A stretch of 64,000 bases of DNA from UBA6107 sp964533735 (GTDB taxonomy: Bacteria > Chloroflexota > Anaerolineae > Anaerolineales > Anaerolineaceae). The stretch is from positions 62,001 through 126,000 of the forward strand of contig CAZHMD010000005.1 of NCBI GenBank assembly GCA_964533735.1. Reading direction: 5' to 3'. Each line of letters begins with the position of its first letter. Within the stretch, counting starts at the first letter, position 1. The translations under genes were made by a program, and so were the position numbers. The notes beneath the pieces are model-generated. The model ran no database searches, was not told the origin of the DNA, and saw nothing but the letters and a program-made list of their open reading frames with translations. This document shows, piece by piece, positions 25,868 to 35,105 of the stretch.

Positions 25868-26701
25868 TTAAAAAGTCAATCGATAGATCGGATATCGTTC
25901 ACCAGTAAGGTGAAATCCCATCTTCCGATACACCGCCTGGGATGAATTATTTTCTTGTTGGGTGTTTACAGTGATGGAAAAAATATTGTTGCGATGAAAG
26001 TAACTGATCATATTATGCACAAGGTTTGAAGCAACGTTTTCGTTTTGATAAATCGGAAGAACAGCAACGCGTGCCAGGTGGGCGGATGCGCCATTCGCAG
26101 TAGAAAGCTCGTAGCCAATTAGTTTTCCATCTACTTCGACCACTGATGCATGGGCTGATTGGAGGTATGCCAACTTCAGCGCTTGTGGTGATATCACCCA
26201 CATGGATTCGAATGACTCTCGATCCACCACTGCAATTTCCTCCACGTCATCCAACTCCATCGGTCGAACCAGGGCTGTTATCGGCGGTGGTAAAGGGGTC
26301 TTTATTCCTTCATGCATCAGGACGACTACTTTTTGAAATTCTACAAAATGATGGTTTTCCAGTATTTTGATAAACCAATCCTGCAACCCGAGAGCATAGA
26401 GACTGCCATAGGGGATTAAATTTTCAACTATTATCTTGTCAAGTAAGGATGTAAAAACCACCAATGGTTCGGAATATTGGGTAGCTGCGAAAGCCTTAAT
26501 CCAGGTAATGTCCTTAGGGTCCTGGGGGCATGCAAGCAAACCGGTTAAAACATCATCCTTTTCCAACAATAAAAAAGGTGAAAAATTTATCCAATCGAGG
26601 AGAGGTGTCCAATCCAGATGGCGGTGAACAAAGGCTGCATCTGAGACAAGGTTTGCTATCGCTCCGGCGTCCCGGTCATGTGCCTGACGGATAGTTTGCA
26701 C
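25868..26701 (-). CDS. Tandem GNAT acetyltransferase-like protein
   Basis: 277 aa. The C-terminal half (about 140-275) is a canonical GNAT domain: LARVAVLPIYQNENVASNLVHNM for acetyl-CoA binding and NNSSQAVYRKMGFHLTGER for motif B. The N-terminal half (1-135) looks like a degenerate GNAT fold with a matching start (IRQAHDRDAGAIANLVSDA) and an EFQKVVVLM end but no clear CoA loop. Substrate unknown. It lies 21 nt downstream of the TPR gene and may share its transcript. Confidence 0.8.
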   Translation of the reverse strand: MQTIRQAHDRDAGAIANLVSDAAFVHRHLDWTPLLDWINFSPFLLLEKDDVLTGLLACPQDPKDITWIKAFAATQYSEPLVVFTSLLDKIIVENLIPYGSLYALGLQDWFIKILENHHFVEFQKVVVLMHEGIKTPLPPPITALVRPMELDDVEEIAVVDRESFESMWVISPQALKLAYLQSAHASVVEVDGKLIGYELSTANGASAHLARVAVLPIYQNENVASNLVHNMISYFHRNNIFSITVNTQQENNSSQAVYRKMGFHLTGERYPIYRLTF

Positions 26702-26722
26702 GATTCAGGTTCCGCCGGTCTC

Positions 26723-27259
26723 TCATCCGAAGTATTTACGGATGATTTCCCCCAACGTGCCTCCAAGGAGCTTATCCTTCAGGGATTTTTTTTCCTTTTG
26801 ATCATATGCTGCCTGCATCGAGGCGATAGCCTGGTATGGTTTTCCTGTGGTGAGCTGCAAATCGGAAATCTTTTTCAAGACTGTTGCGCGCATCAGTTTC
26901 TCGCCAACTTCTTTGAACAAATCAGATGATGATTCAAAAAAAGTCAGTGCTTCTTCTTTACGGTTCAGCTCCGCCAAAGCTGTGCCTATATTGGCGAATG
27001 CCATCGCCTGACTTTTCTTATCCCCTAATTTTTCAAAAACGAGTTCTGTTCCAATAGCAGTGTCATATGCTTCCTGGGGTTTGTGGAGGTCTACCAGGAC
27101 AACACTAATATTGTTGCGCATTTCTGCGATATCTTTTTCTGAGCCGGAATCACCCAGTAATTCCAGGCATTTTTGAAAACCTTCGTATGCCGTCGGATAT
27201 TCTTTTTTTCCGTATGCCTTGAACGCGTTTGAGGATAATTGTTCGTAAGTGTCTTCCAT
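26723..27259 (-). CDS. Tetratricopeptide-repeat protein
   Basis: 178 aa built of four or so TPR helix pairs (for example YEQLSSNAFKAYGKKEYPTAYEGFQKCLEL and AMAFANIGTALAELNRKEEALTFFESS). No signal peptide, so cytoplasmic. ATG 27259 abuts the stop of the double-HTH gene, so the two are co-translated and may interact; this is inference. Confidence 0.82.
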   Translation of the reverse strand: MEDTYEQLSSNAFKAYGKKEYPTAYEGFQKCLELLGDSGSEKDIAEMRNNISVVLVDLHKPQEAYDTAIGTELVFEKLGDKKSQAMAFANIGTALAELNRKEEALTFFESSSDLFKEVGEKLMRATVLKKISDLQLTTGKPYQAIASMQAAYDQKEKKSLKDKLLGGTLGEIIRKYFG

Positions 27260-27955
27260 CTAAAGTGTTATCTCCAATATGCTTTCAGCTATTTGTCGAA
27301 GTTTCTTCGCGTCCATCTCACTCATTTTTTGTGCCAATTCAACAAATGGGAGATTCACAGGTTTATTGACAAACTCCAGAAGCTCTTCAGGTAAATCCAG
27401 CGCTGGCTTTTGTGAGAGGGCTTGTTGTTGAGGTTCCTCCGCTTGTATTCTTTCACTTTGAACTGCGGGTCTTGCGGAGGTGAACTTCGTTATGGGAATT
27501 CCTAACTCGTGACATAATGCCACTAAAATCAGGAACGGAATGGAAGATAATCCGGATTCATATGCTTCCATCTCAGAATTGGTTATGCCACACGATTGCG
27601 CCAATGTGTCAACAGATACATGCTGGTCCAGGCGTTGTTTTTTTATCTGTAATCCAATCATGCGGTCGTGTAATTTCTGTCGTTTCATTAAAACCATTGG
27701 GTCAATTGTTTTTTTCTTCATCTCCAAAGGTTTCTCGGAAATAAATTCATCAATGGATCGTCCATACGTTGCTGAGAGACTCTCCAATTGAGGCAGCGAA
27801 GGACTAGATTCTCCCCGTTCGAAGGCTGCCAGCGCATCAGTTTCAATACCCGTCTCCCGCTTTAAATCTGTCAATGAATATCCGCAATTCTGGCGAGTCA
27901 TTGCCAGTTTCATACCCATCTTTTTCATTTTTATTGACGAGAGTTGGGAATCCAT
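27260..27955 (-). CDS. Transcriptional regulator with two XRE-type HTH domains
   Basis: 231 aa. HTH1 spans about 12-62 (GYSLTDLKRETGIETDALAAFERG, PSLPQLESLS), HTH2 about 95-150 (VSVDTLAQSCGITNSEMEAYESG). The rest is a Gln/Pro-rich linker and a C-terminal helix that may dimerise. GGAAGGA precedes the ATG. It is followed directly by a TPR gene, a pairing that suggests a regulator with a TPR partner. Target unknown. Confidence 0.84.
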   Translation of the reverse strand: MDSQLSSIKMKKMGMKLAMTRQNCGYSLTDLKRETGIETDALAAFERGESSPSLPQLESLSATYGRSIDEFISEKPLEMKKKTIDPMVLMKRQKLHDRMIGLQIKKQRLDQHVSVDTLAQSCGITNSEMEAYESGLSSIPFLILVALCHELGIPITKFTSARPAVQSERIQAEEPQQQALSQKPALDLPEELLEFVNKPVNLPFVELAQKMSEMDAKKLRQIAESILEITL

Positions 27956-27993
27956 GATGCGTCCTTCCTTCTTTTGAACTCTGATTATTGAAA

Positions 27994-28002
27994 ATTATAG
28001 CA
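27994..28002 (-). promoter_or_regulatory. Extended -10 promoter of double-HTH gene
   Basis: TGCTATAAT on the minus strand, 38 nt before ATG 27955. It separates this transcription unit from the two-component pair upstream. Confidence 0.65.
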
Positions 28003-28033
28003 TCAATAACGGCGTCTTCTCTGGACGATAATT

Positions 28034-28729
28034 TTAACTATCCAACAGCGGCATCTGGTAACCCAGACCAGTACGGGTGACAATATGCACGGGTGTATGC
28101 GGATCATCCTCCAGTTTCTGGCGCAAGCGGGCAATACTGACCCACAGTATCTCTTTCTCTTCTTTATATGAAGAACCCCAGGTGGCTGAAAGGAGGTCCT
28201 CAGCTGTGAGTACCTTCCCTAATTGGTGAGCGAAGTGGATCAATAATTTGTATTCTGTGGCGGAAAGATAAATCTGGTGGTCATCCTTCCACACTTCAGC
28301 TTTTGCAATATCAATCCTGAGGTTGCCATGAGTAAATATTGTGGACTCATTCGAATCTTTTTGACCCTGCGTGCGGCGTAAAACTGCCTTAACCCTTGCA
28401 ACCAGTTCTGTCGCAGAAAATGGCTTCACTACATAATCATCAGCACCAATATTTAATCCATTCACCCGGTCCTGTTCTTCACCAAGGGCTGTCAATAGGA
28501 TTATGGGCACATTAGAAAACTGGCGAATACGATTACAAGCAGAGATCCCGTCCATTTTTGGCATCATAACATCCATGATGATCAGGTTGGGAATGGATTG
28601 AGAAACAATTTCAAGTGCTTCTTCGCCATTTCGCGCTGTAATAATTTCATAGCCTTCGGATTCCAGGTTCACTTTTAATAAACGTAAATAGAGGGGTTCG
28701 TCGTCTACAAGTAGTATTCGGATGGTCAT
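28034..28729 (-). CDS. OmpR/PhoB-family response regulator
   Basis: 231 aa. Receiver domain with acidic pocket Asp9/Asp10, phospho-acceptor Asp53 (IIMDVMMPKMDG), Thr in LLTALG and Lys in VVKPF. C-terminal winged-helix DNA-binding domain (about 135-228; LSATEYKLLIHFAH, SIARLRQKLEDD). It overlaps the sensor kinase gene by 4 nt, so this is a cognate pair, kinase first. Confidence 0.92.
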   Translation of the reverse strand: MTIRILLVDDEPLYLRLLKVNLESEGYEIITARNGEEALEIVSQSIPNLIIMDVMMPKMDGISACNRIRQFSNVPIILLTALGEEQDRVNGLNIGADDYVVKPFSATELVARVKAVLRRTQGQKDSNESTIFTHGNLRIDIAKAEVWKDDHQIYLSATEYKLLIHFAHQLGKVLTAEDLLSATWGSSYKEEKEILWVSIARLRQKLEDDPHTPVHIVTRTGLGYQMPLLDS

Positions 28730-29955
28730 ACATTTACCTCACTATTTAATTGGTGGTCAAGCCCAAGCGGTAATTTAATGATGAAGGTTGTCCCTGCTTC
28801 ACTTGATTCAGCTTTTATTTCACCATTATGCATTTCTATAATCTGTTTACAAATAGATAATCCCAACCCTGATCCGTGCACATCCATAGACCTCTCAGGA
28901 ATTCTAAAGAAACGCGTAAAGATTTTGGAGATGTAAGCGGTTGGAATACCAGGTCCATTATCGATAAACTTAATATTTACGGAATTGGTGTCATGAGAAA
29001 CTATTATTTTAACTGTTGCATTGGGGGCATATTTTCGGCTGTTGGAAAGCAGGTTGTCGAATACCTGTGCCAATCGCCGGGTATCTGCCTGAATTGTTGG
29101 AATATCAGGTTCGCACACGAGTTCAATATTCCGCCCTGGGTCAAGAATAAGGGCTCGATTGATCTCGTCTTTGAGGAGTGAATTAATGCGGACAACTTGA
29201 TAATTAAATTTCATCTGCCCGCTCTGAAGTCTTGAAGAATCCAGCAGGTTATCAATCAATTCGCTTAGGTTATTTGTTTCCCGCTCAATGATCTGCAGAA
29301 AATCAATTTGAACGTTCCGATCCCATTGAGTATCATCACGTAATAAGGTAGTTGTGTATCCTTTGATGAAACCCAATGGATTGCGAAGCTCGTGAGAAAT
29401 TGTATTTACAAAATCAAACTGGAGTTTGGAGGTGCTTTTTTCAGATTCGAGGTTTTCAGCAAAATCTGTCAGGTATTTTTGGCGCAGAATGGAGGAAACG
29501 ATGGTTGAGAGGAATTGAGCGAACTCGATTTGATCGTCAAGATAATCAGGACCACCGTAACGAATAAAAACCAATACTCCTACAATTGAAGGGGCAATGG
29601 GAACAGGCAATCCCAATATATAAGGCAATTTTAGGCGGTCTACCTCATTTATCTCTAGAGGGGTTTCTACGATTTCCTTATTTTCCAATACCACCCGGTT
29701 TACGATTGAAGAACCCCAGGCAACATCTGCTTCAGCCGATTTCCCTCTGCCAATTGCTCTTGCATATAAAATATCAGTCGGATTTGTTTCTTCTCCCGGA
29801 CCATAGATCACAAGATTGTCGAAGATAAAGTGTCTACGGGCAGTGATAAACAGCTGTTCGAGCAATACTTTCCACGGTTCGGGGCTCGACGCGATATTGC
29901 TTAATGCATAGAAATCTGAACTTACCATCCCCTGAGGTTCCTTAATTGGTCCCAT
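28726..29955 (-). CDS. Sensor histidine kinase with GAF-like input domain
   Basis: 409 aa, no membrane segment. N-terminal GAF-like domain (about 15-165), HisKA with phospho-acceptor His188 (TISHELRNPLGF), then HATPase_c with N, G1 (FIDNGPGIP), F and G2 (GSGLGLSICKQIIE) boxes. A soluble sensor, so the signal is probably cytoplasmic or a bound cofactor. Coupled to the regulator at 28034. Its own -10 lies 7 nt before the ATG. Confidence 0.9.
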   Translation of the reverse strand: MGPIKEPQGMVSSDFYALSNIASSPEPWKVLLEQLFITARRHFIFDNLVIYGPGEETNPTDILYARAIGRGKSAEADVAWGSSIVNRVVLENKEIVETPLEINEVDRLKLPYILGLPVPIAPSIVGVLVFIRYGGPDYLDDQIEFAQFLSTIVSSILRQKYLTDFAENLESEKSTSKLQFDFVNTISHELRNPLGFIKGYTTTLLRDDTQWDRNVQIDFLQIIERETNNLSELIDNLLDSSRLQSGQMKFNYQVVRINSLLKDEINRALILDPGRNIELVCEPDIPTIQADTRRLAQVFDNLLSNSRKYAPNATVKIIVSHDTNSVNIKFIDNGPGIPTAYISKIFTRFFRIPERSMDVHGSGLGLSICKQIIEMHNGEIKAESSEAGTTFIIKLPLGLDHQLNSEVNV

Positions 29956-29962
29956 AAATTAA

Positions 29963-29968
29963 ATTATA
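29963..29968 (-). promoter_or_regulatory. -10 element of kinase gene, leaderless
   Basis: Exact TATAAT on the minus strand (29968-29963), 7 nt before ATG 29955, predicting a leaderless mRNA. -35 unclear. Confidence 0.58.
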
Positions 29969-29981
29969 CAGTAATTTAGTT

Positions 29982-30995
29982 CTATTGTTGAAGTCGAAAC
30001 TTGAAAACACTCCCCTTACCAAGTGATGAGGATACGATCAAATGAGAACCCAGGGCTTCCACTATCTTTTTTGCGAGTGAAAGACCCAACCCTGTGCCAC
30101 CCTGTTGGCGTGTAGAGGAGGTATCCAACTGGTGGAAAGGTTCGAATATTTCCCCAATTTTATCTGAGGGTATCCCAAGGCCGGTATCGATAACAGAAAT
30201 CTCAGCTTTCTCATGCTCGGAACGGATACTTATGGCTACAGACCCACCTGGTGATGTATATTTCAGGGCATTATCCACTAACTGGTTGATCACCCAGGCA
30301 ACTTTCAAGCTATCGGACGATACTTCAACAATGTTTAATTGAGAATCCAGGCTTAATGCTATCTTTTTAAACTCTGCATTTTCTTTGTTTTGTTCAATAA
30401 TCTGATCAGCCATACTGACAAGGTTGAACTTCTCCTGATTGACCTTAATCGTGCTTGTTTCGGAAGTAGAAAACAAAATAAGATCTTCAATCAATCTGCT
30501 TAATTTTTCGGAAGCTTTTTCGATAACTCGCAGTGCATATTGCTGATCCGACTTGAGGGACTCAAAATCCCCTTCGATCAACAGGTTTATGTAACCTTTG
30601 ATATGCGTAAGTGGTGTGCGAAGCTCGTGGGAAATGTTAGAAACGAAATTTGCTTTTAGCGTCGCCAGTTCACTCAGTTTCTGATATGCAATTTCCAATT
30701 CCCGGGTACGATCTTTAACCCGTTGTTCGAGGGTTACATTGGCTTGTTGAAGAGCTCCCTGTAATTGGAGAATCTGTTGCGTGATCGCCTGGTTGAGATG
30801 TTCCTGGGAGATGAATCCATTTTCAACCAATACCTGTCCTATAAGCATAGCGTTGCCCCTAGCCCGTTCCCGGGTTTGAATTTGCAGGGCATTGGCTAAT
30901 TGTTCCGGAGTAAGGAGGTGTTGCTCAACCAACGCATCTCCAATGCGTGGAACGAGGATTTCTGGGGTTAGCGACATATCCCTCCTTATGTCCAT
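29982..30995 (-). CDS. Sensor histidine kinase with MshEN/GspE-N-like input domain
   Basis: 337 aa, soluble. Residues 10-75 contain two helical repeats (PRIGDALVEQHLLTPEQLANAL and LIGQVLVENGFISQEHLNQAI) that look like the N-terminal domain of GspE/MshE ATPases, which in MshE binds cyclic di-GMP. A coiled coil (75-110) leads to HisKA with His123 (NISHELRTPLTH) and a full HATPase domain (VDTGLGIP, GTGLGLSLAKK). No response regulator is adjacent. The ATG abuts the amidohydrolase stop, so it is the last gene of the parAB operon. Confidence 0.88.
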   Translation of the reverse strand: MDIRRDMSLTPEILVPRIGDALVEQHLLTPEQLANALQIQTRERARGNAMLIGQVLVENGFISQEHLNQAITQQILQLQGALQQANVTLEQRVKDRTRELEIAYQKLSELATLKANFVSNISHELRTPLTHIKGYINLLIEGDFESLKSDQQYALRVIEKASEKLSRLIEDLILFSTSETSTIKVNQEKFNLVSMADQIIEQNKENAEFKKIALSLDSQLNIVEVSSDSLKVAWVINQLVDNALKYTSPGGSVAISIRSEHEKAEISVIDTGLGIPSDKIGEIFEPFHQLDTSSTRQQGGTGLGLSLAKKIVEALGSHLIVSSSLGKGSVFKFRLQQ

Positions 30996-32570
30996 CTATT
31001 CTAAATCGAAAACCCAAGTCCCGTTCGCCATCACCTTTTCGGGTGACAGGGATGCCAATTCATCAGCATCTATTTCTTCAGGGTTTTTTGCAAGAATGAT
31101 CAAGTCCGCGAACATCCCCGGTTTTAACTGGCCATATTGGTGACCCCGACCTGTAATTCGTGCAGGGACCTCAGAGTAGGCGTGTTTGGCTTGTTGTATG
31201 GTGATCTTTTCTGCCGGATACCATCCGTTTTGGTCAGGGTCGCCATTAATCCGCCGCCGAGTTACAGCGGCACGAATACCGAGGAATGGGTTTGGAGATT
31301 CCACAGGTGCATCCGAGCCAAAAACCAGGTTTGTTTCCTGCTTCAAAAGTGAGGCGAATGCGTAAGCCAGTTTTGCCCTTCTTCCCCAATGCTTGTCTGC
31401 AGTGAACATATCTGAGATGATATGGATTGGTTGCATTGAGGCTACGATATTCAGATCCCTGGCTTTATGTAAATCATCGGGGTGTAACAATTGCAGGTGT
31501 TCAATTCGATGCATCTGCTGGGTGAGGTTATGGGTGATTTCGTACTGCCTTACCATTGAAAGACCGTTGAGAACCTGGTTCGTTGCCTTGTCGCCAATGG
31601 CATGAATTGCCAGGCTTAAACCGTGCCTGGTGGCTTTCATACCTATTTCAAAGATCTCATCGGATGTAAGCAGTAAGGTCCCCAGATTGGCGGACGTATT
31701 TTCGTATGGAGCCAGCATGGCTGCCGTTTGTGGTCCGAGAGCGCCATCAGCAAATAGTTTTACTGATCCAATTTGCAGTCGTTCATTTCCAAAACCAGTT
31801 TTCAAACCGAGTGCGATGGCGTCATCCATGCTTTCAACCGGTATGCTTTTAGTGACGTGAAGTGATAACTCACCCTGCTGCTGCATGGTTTGCAGCGCTC
31901 TAAAACATGAAACCCGATCAAAATCGTGAATAGCGGTTAATCCCAGGCGGTGAAGTTCCATTTGTCCGGCACGCATCCAGGCGAGGATTTGTGATTCTGT
32001 TGGAGCGGGTATAAGTGATTCCACCAGGCTAACGGCATTTTCAAACAGAATTCCTGTCGGCTCGCCGGCTAGATCACGCTGGATTGCTCCTCCAACAGGG
32101 TCTGGTGTTAGCTTGGAAATACCAGCCAATAATAACGCCTGGGTATTTACCCAGGCTGCGTGGATAGACTTGTCGGCAAGAAATGTGGGATGACCCCTGG
32201 TGACCGAATCCAATTGAGAAGTGGTGGGGAAGGTACCCCATGTATTTTGATTCCACCCCTGTCCGACGATCCACTCGCCATCAGGCGTGGATTGGGCTTT
32301 TTGTTTCACCAGGTTCAAGCATTGGTCGATAGTATCCGTCTCACATTTTACCTGCGAAAGGCTCTGTGAGAACATTTCCAGGTGCAGATGGGAATCGATC
32401 AAACCAGGCCAGACCGTTTTTCCATGTAAATTTACTTTATTACAACCCTGTTTGGCGAGATTAAGGATTTCGGCATCGCTGCCGACTGCAATGATGTATG
32501 ACCCTTCAACTGCAAGGGCGGTTGCTTTCCTCTGAGATGAGTCAATAATCCCGTTGTAAAAAAGGATCAT
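30996..32570 (-). CDS. YtcJ-type amidohydrolase
   Basis: 524 aa, cytoplasmic metal-dependent hydrolase of the amidohydrolase superfamily. Family landmarks: GLIDSHLHLEMF (first metal His pair), KLFADGALGPQTAAM (carrying Lys), SLAIHAIGDKA, MHRIEHLQLLHPDD, FGSDAPVESPNPFLG and a C-terminal MFADLIILAKNP. The substrate of this branch is largely unknown (amides, formamides). It is embedded between parB and a sensor kinase with 1-nt or zero spacing. Confidence 0.88.
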   Translation of the reverse strand: MILFYNGIIDSSQRKATALAVEGSYIIAVGSDAEILNLAKQGCNKVNLHGKTVWPGLIDSHLHLEMFSQSLSQVKCETDTIDQCLNLVKQKAQSTPDGEWIVGQGWNQNTWGTFPTTSQLDSVTRGHPTFLADKSIHAAWVNTQALLLAGISKLTPDPVGGAIQRDLAGEPTGILFENAVSLVESLIPAPTESQILAWMRAGQMELHRLGLTAIHDFDRVSCFRALQTMQQQGELSLHVTKSIPVESMDDAIALGLKTGFGNERLQIGSVKLFADGALGPQTAAMLAPYENTSANLGTLLLTSDEIFEIGMKATRHGLSLAIHAIGDKATNQVLNGLSMVRQYEITHNLTQQMHRIEHLQLLHPDDLHKARDLNIVASMQPIHIISDMFTADKHWGRRAKLAYAFASLLKQETNLVFGSDAPVESPNPFLGIRAAVTRRRINGDPDQNGWYPAEKITIQQAKHAYSEVPARITGRGHQYGQLKPGMFADLIILAKNPEEIDADELASLSPEKVMANGTWVFDLE

Positions 32571-32571
32571 C

Positions 32572-33444
32572 TTATTCTTTCATAATCACTTTAAGGATCT
32601 GGGTTAATTCCTCGTTCGAGTAATAATGAATGGTAAGGGTTCCGCCCTTTTCACCGTGTTTTAGAGTTACCCGCGTCCCTAATTTTCCACGCAGTTGTTC
32701 TTCGATTTCCTTTGCCATAGGATCGGCATTTTTTACAGCTGGTTTGTTCGGTTTCTCGCCGGTTAATCTGCGTACAAGATCCTCAGTTTGCCTGACGTTT
32801 AAATTATGATTTACAACCGTTTGCAATGCTGAGAGCTGAGATTGTTCCGTTGGCAATCCCAACAGTGTTCGGGCGTGCCCTTCGGAGATCTCACCTGAGG
32901 CGAGGGACATTTTTACCTTTGGAGGTAAAGTGAGCAACCGAAGTGTATTTGTTACAGCAGCGCGGCTTTTACCCACCTGGTTTGATATTTGTTCGTGAGA
33001 GAGGTTAAATTCACTCGAGAGCCTATGATAAGCAGCAGCAGTTTCAAGGGGAGAAAGGTCAGAACGCTGCACATTTTCGATCAAGGCGAGTTCAAGCCGC
33101 TCCTGGTCACTGGCGGTGCGAACAATTACGGGTACTTTTTCCAGTCCGACGATTTGGGCAGCGCGCAGGCGGCGTTCACCTGCAATGAGGGTATAGATGC
33201 CTGTATGGGACTCAAGAGTGACGACAAGCGGTTGGATTATCCCATGTTCTCGAATTGAACTGGCCAGATCCTGTAAATCTTCTGCGTTCATGGATCCGCG
33301 GGGTTGGCTGGGATTTGGAGCGATCATTGAGATCGGAACAAATTTCTCAGCTGCTGTTGAAGGCGGTAAGAAATCCCCGGGTATCAGCGCTTCTAAACCT
33401 TTGCCTAAACCGCTTCTTTTTGCCATTTTAACCTGCCTGCTCAT
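32572..33444 (-). CDS. parB: Chromosome-partitioning protein ParB
   Basis: 290 aa. CTP-dependent clamp that loads at parS and spreads. N-terminal GLGKGLEALIPG, then the CTP/nuclease-like domain with LIAGERRLRAAQ, ENVQRSDLSPLETA, an HTH (SHEQISNQVGKSRAAVTNTLRLL) and a C-terminal dimerisation segment. The 5' end overlaps parA by 17 nt. I found no TGTTTCACGTGAAACA-like parS by eye in the window. Confidence 0.95.
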   Translation of the reverse strand: MSRQVKMAKRSGLGKGLEALIPGDFLPPSTAAEKFVPISMIAPNPSQPRGSMNAEDLQDLASSIREHGIIQPLVVTLESHTGIYTLIAGERRLRAAQIVGLEKVPVIVRTASDQERLELALIENVQRSDLSPLETAAAYHRLSSEFNLSHEQISNQVGKSRAAVTNTLRLLTLPPKVKMSLASGEISEGHARTLLGLPTEQSQLSALQTVVNHNLNVRQTEDLVRRLTGEKPNKPAVKNADPMAKEIEEQLRGKLGTRVTLKHGEKGGTLTIHYYSNEELTQILKVIMKE

Positions 33445-34231
33445 TTATTTGGTTGATTGAAACACCATCCTGGCTTAAAATCTCCCGCGCAAGAGAGGCG
33501 TACGCTTTAGCCGCTGAAGATTCCGGTGCGTAATTTGCTATAGGTAATCCATAGGATGGGGCTTCTGCCAGGCGGATGGAACGAGGGATAAGGGAAGACA
33601 TCACCTGGTTAGGGAAGAATTTTCTCACTTCTGTCACGACATCGTTGGATAGGTTGGTCCTGCCGTCGAACATAGTGAGGATGACACCCCTAATCTTCAT
33701 TTCCGGGAAGAGAGAAGTGCGCACCTTGTTCAGCGTTTGGGTCAATTGCCCAATTCCTTCCAATGCCAGATACTCGCACTGAACCGGGATAAGAACGCCA
33801 TCACGGGCAGCCAGGAGTCCATTGACTGTCAGCAGGCTGAGCGATGGCGGACAATCAATCAGGATGTAATCAAACCGGTCAATTACGGGTTTGATCGCCT
33901 GGGTTAACTTGTATTCACGTTCTTCCATCTCGATCAATTCAACTTCTGCCCCGGCAAGTGCAGGCGAAGAGGGGAGTAATGAGATTTTTAATTTTGGATT
34001 ATGTAAAATTGCAGGACTGATCGGGAGAGATCCGATTAACACATCATAAGTGCCATTTTTGACAGTGTATTTGTTGATTCCGAGTGAGGAAGTTGCGTTT
34101 GCCTGCGGATCCAGGTCGACAAGTAAAACTCGCTGACCAAACTGAGCAAGGTACGCGCCCAGGTTTATGGCAGTGGTCGTTTTGCCCACGCCACCTTTTT
34201 GATTTACCAGGGTATAAATTTTAGTCATCAT
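33428..34231 (-). CDS. parA: Chromosome-partitioning ATPase ParA/Soj
   Basis: 267 aa deviant Walker ATPase that moves or releases ParB-DNA complexes. Walker A NQKGGVGKTTTAINLG near residue 9 (signature Lys in KGGVGKT), Walker B ILIDCPPSLSLLT, and a conserved NQVMSSLIPRSIRLAEAPSYG segment. Second ATG at 34228 is also possible. It overlaps the PfkB gene by 4 nt. The gene pair is typical for a primary chromosome. Confidence 0.95.
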   Translation of the reverse strand: MMTKIYTLVNQKGGVGKTTTAINLGAYLAQFGQRVLLVDLDPQANATSSLGINKYTVKNGTYDVLIGSLPISPAILHNPKLKISLLPSSPALAGAEVELIEMEEREYKLTQAIKPVIDRFDYILIDCPPSLSLLTVNGLLAARDGVLIPVQCEYLALEGIGQLTQTLNKVRTSLFPEMKIRGVILTMFDGRTNLSNDVVTEVRKFFPNQVMSSLIPRSIRLAEAPSYGLPIANYAPESSAAKAYASLAREILSQDGVSINQINEQAG

Positions 34232-35088
34232 AGATTATTATCGATTACAACAGCTGAAAATTGCCTGACTTCTTCCGGTGTAGGGACACCCTGGATGGTC
34301 TGGCGAGTAACCGAATTTGCCGCCAACAGCGTAGCAAACCTGGCAGACTCCCACGGATCTTTTGTGGCGTGAAAACGGATGAAGAAAGAAGTGGCAAAAA
34401 TATCGCCAGCTCCCACCGGATCGACCTCCGTTTCTTCCGGCGGTCTAAAGGTACGGACGTCTCCATTCCAGTACACGCGTGAACCATTGGCTCCTTCCGT
34501 GACAACCAATATTGGTAAAATTTCCGCAAATTCTGCTACCAATTCTTCGTCACCACGGACGTCTTCGATGGACATTACAGCGACATGTGCATGTTTCAAC
34601 ACTTCTACGGCATCTGGCCAGCAGCAGTAAGAGACTATGCCTGCCTCATCCCATTCGCGCAGCCAACCTTGCGGCGTGACTCCAATTAAGGAGTTCGGGA
34701 AGGAAAGAGCGATCTCAGGTGAAATTTCCCTGGCAATCGGACCCAGGTGCACAATGGGGGTATTGCGCCATTCTGCCGGGATATCTTCGATCGTAATGGT
34801 TTCTGCGACGTGGTGGACATGTTGTATGCGACCAGAAGGAGTATAGATGTTTTCAAAAGTGGAAGTTACTTCGGAAGGTTTTCGAATGATCGTGATCCCA
34901 TCCAGCAAATGGAGGTCGAGATCAAGGCGGCAGGAAGTGACAATGCCAATTCTTATCCCAAATGACCTTGCGGTCAAGCCGGCGTAGGATGCTGTGCCGC
35001 CAAGGACGAGACCATTTGGAGTGATGTCCTGGGTAATATGACCGATAATTAAATAATCAACTGGTGCGATGGCTTGAATTTCATTCAT
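34228..35088 (-). CDS. PfkB-family carbohydrate kinase-like protein
   Basis: 286 aa. Ribokinase-fold features: VDYLIIGHITQDITP at the start, a GGTASYAGLTA substrate-binding loop near residue 30, and the C-terminal anion-hole/catalytic motif VDPVGAGDIFATSF (base Asp in GAGD). VTEGANGS matches the ATP-binding strand. Sugar or nucleoside substrate unknown. It is second in the operon that continues into parAB. Confidence 0.88.
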   Translation of the reverse strand: MNEIQAIAPVDYLIIGHITQDITPNGLVLGGTASYAGLTARSFGIRIGIVTSCRLDLDLHLLDGITIIRKPSEVTSTFENIYTPSGRIQHVHHVAETITIEDIPAEWRNTPIVHLGPIAREISPEIALSFPNSLIGVTPQGWLREWDEAGIVSYCCWPDAVEVLKHAHVAVMSIEDVRGDEELVAEFAEILPILVVTEGANGSRVYWNGDVRTFRPPEETEVDPVGAGDIFATSFFIRFHATKDPWESARFATLLAANSVTRQTIQGVPTPEEVRQFSAVVIDNNL

Positions 35089-35105
35089 TTTACGCGGGTT
35101 CCAGC

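Noticed and set aside
32572..34231. parS site near parAB.
   Set aside because: I looked for TGTTTCACGTGAAACA-like palindromes by eye and found none; one may be elsewhere in the genome.
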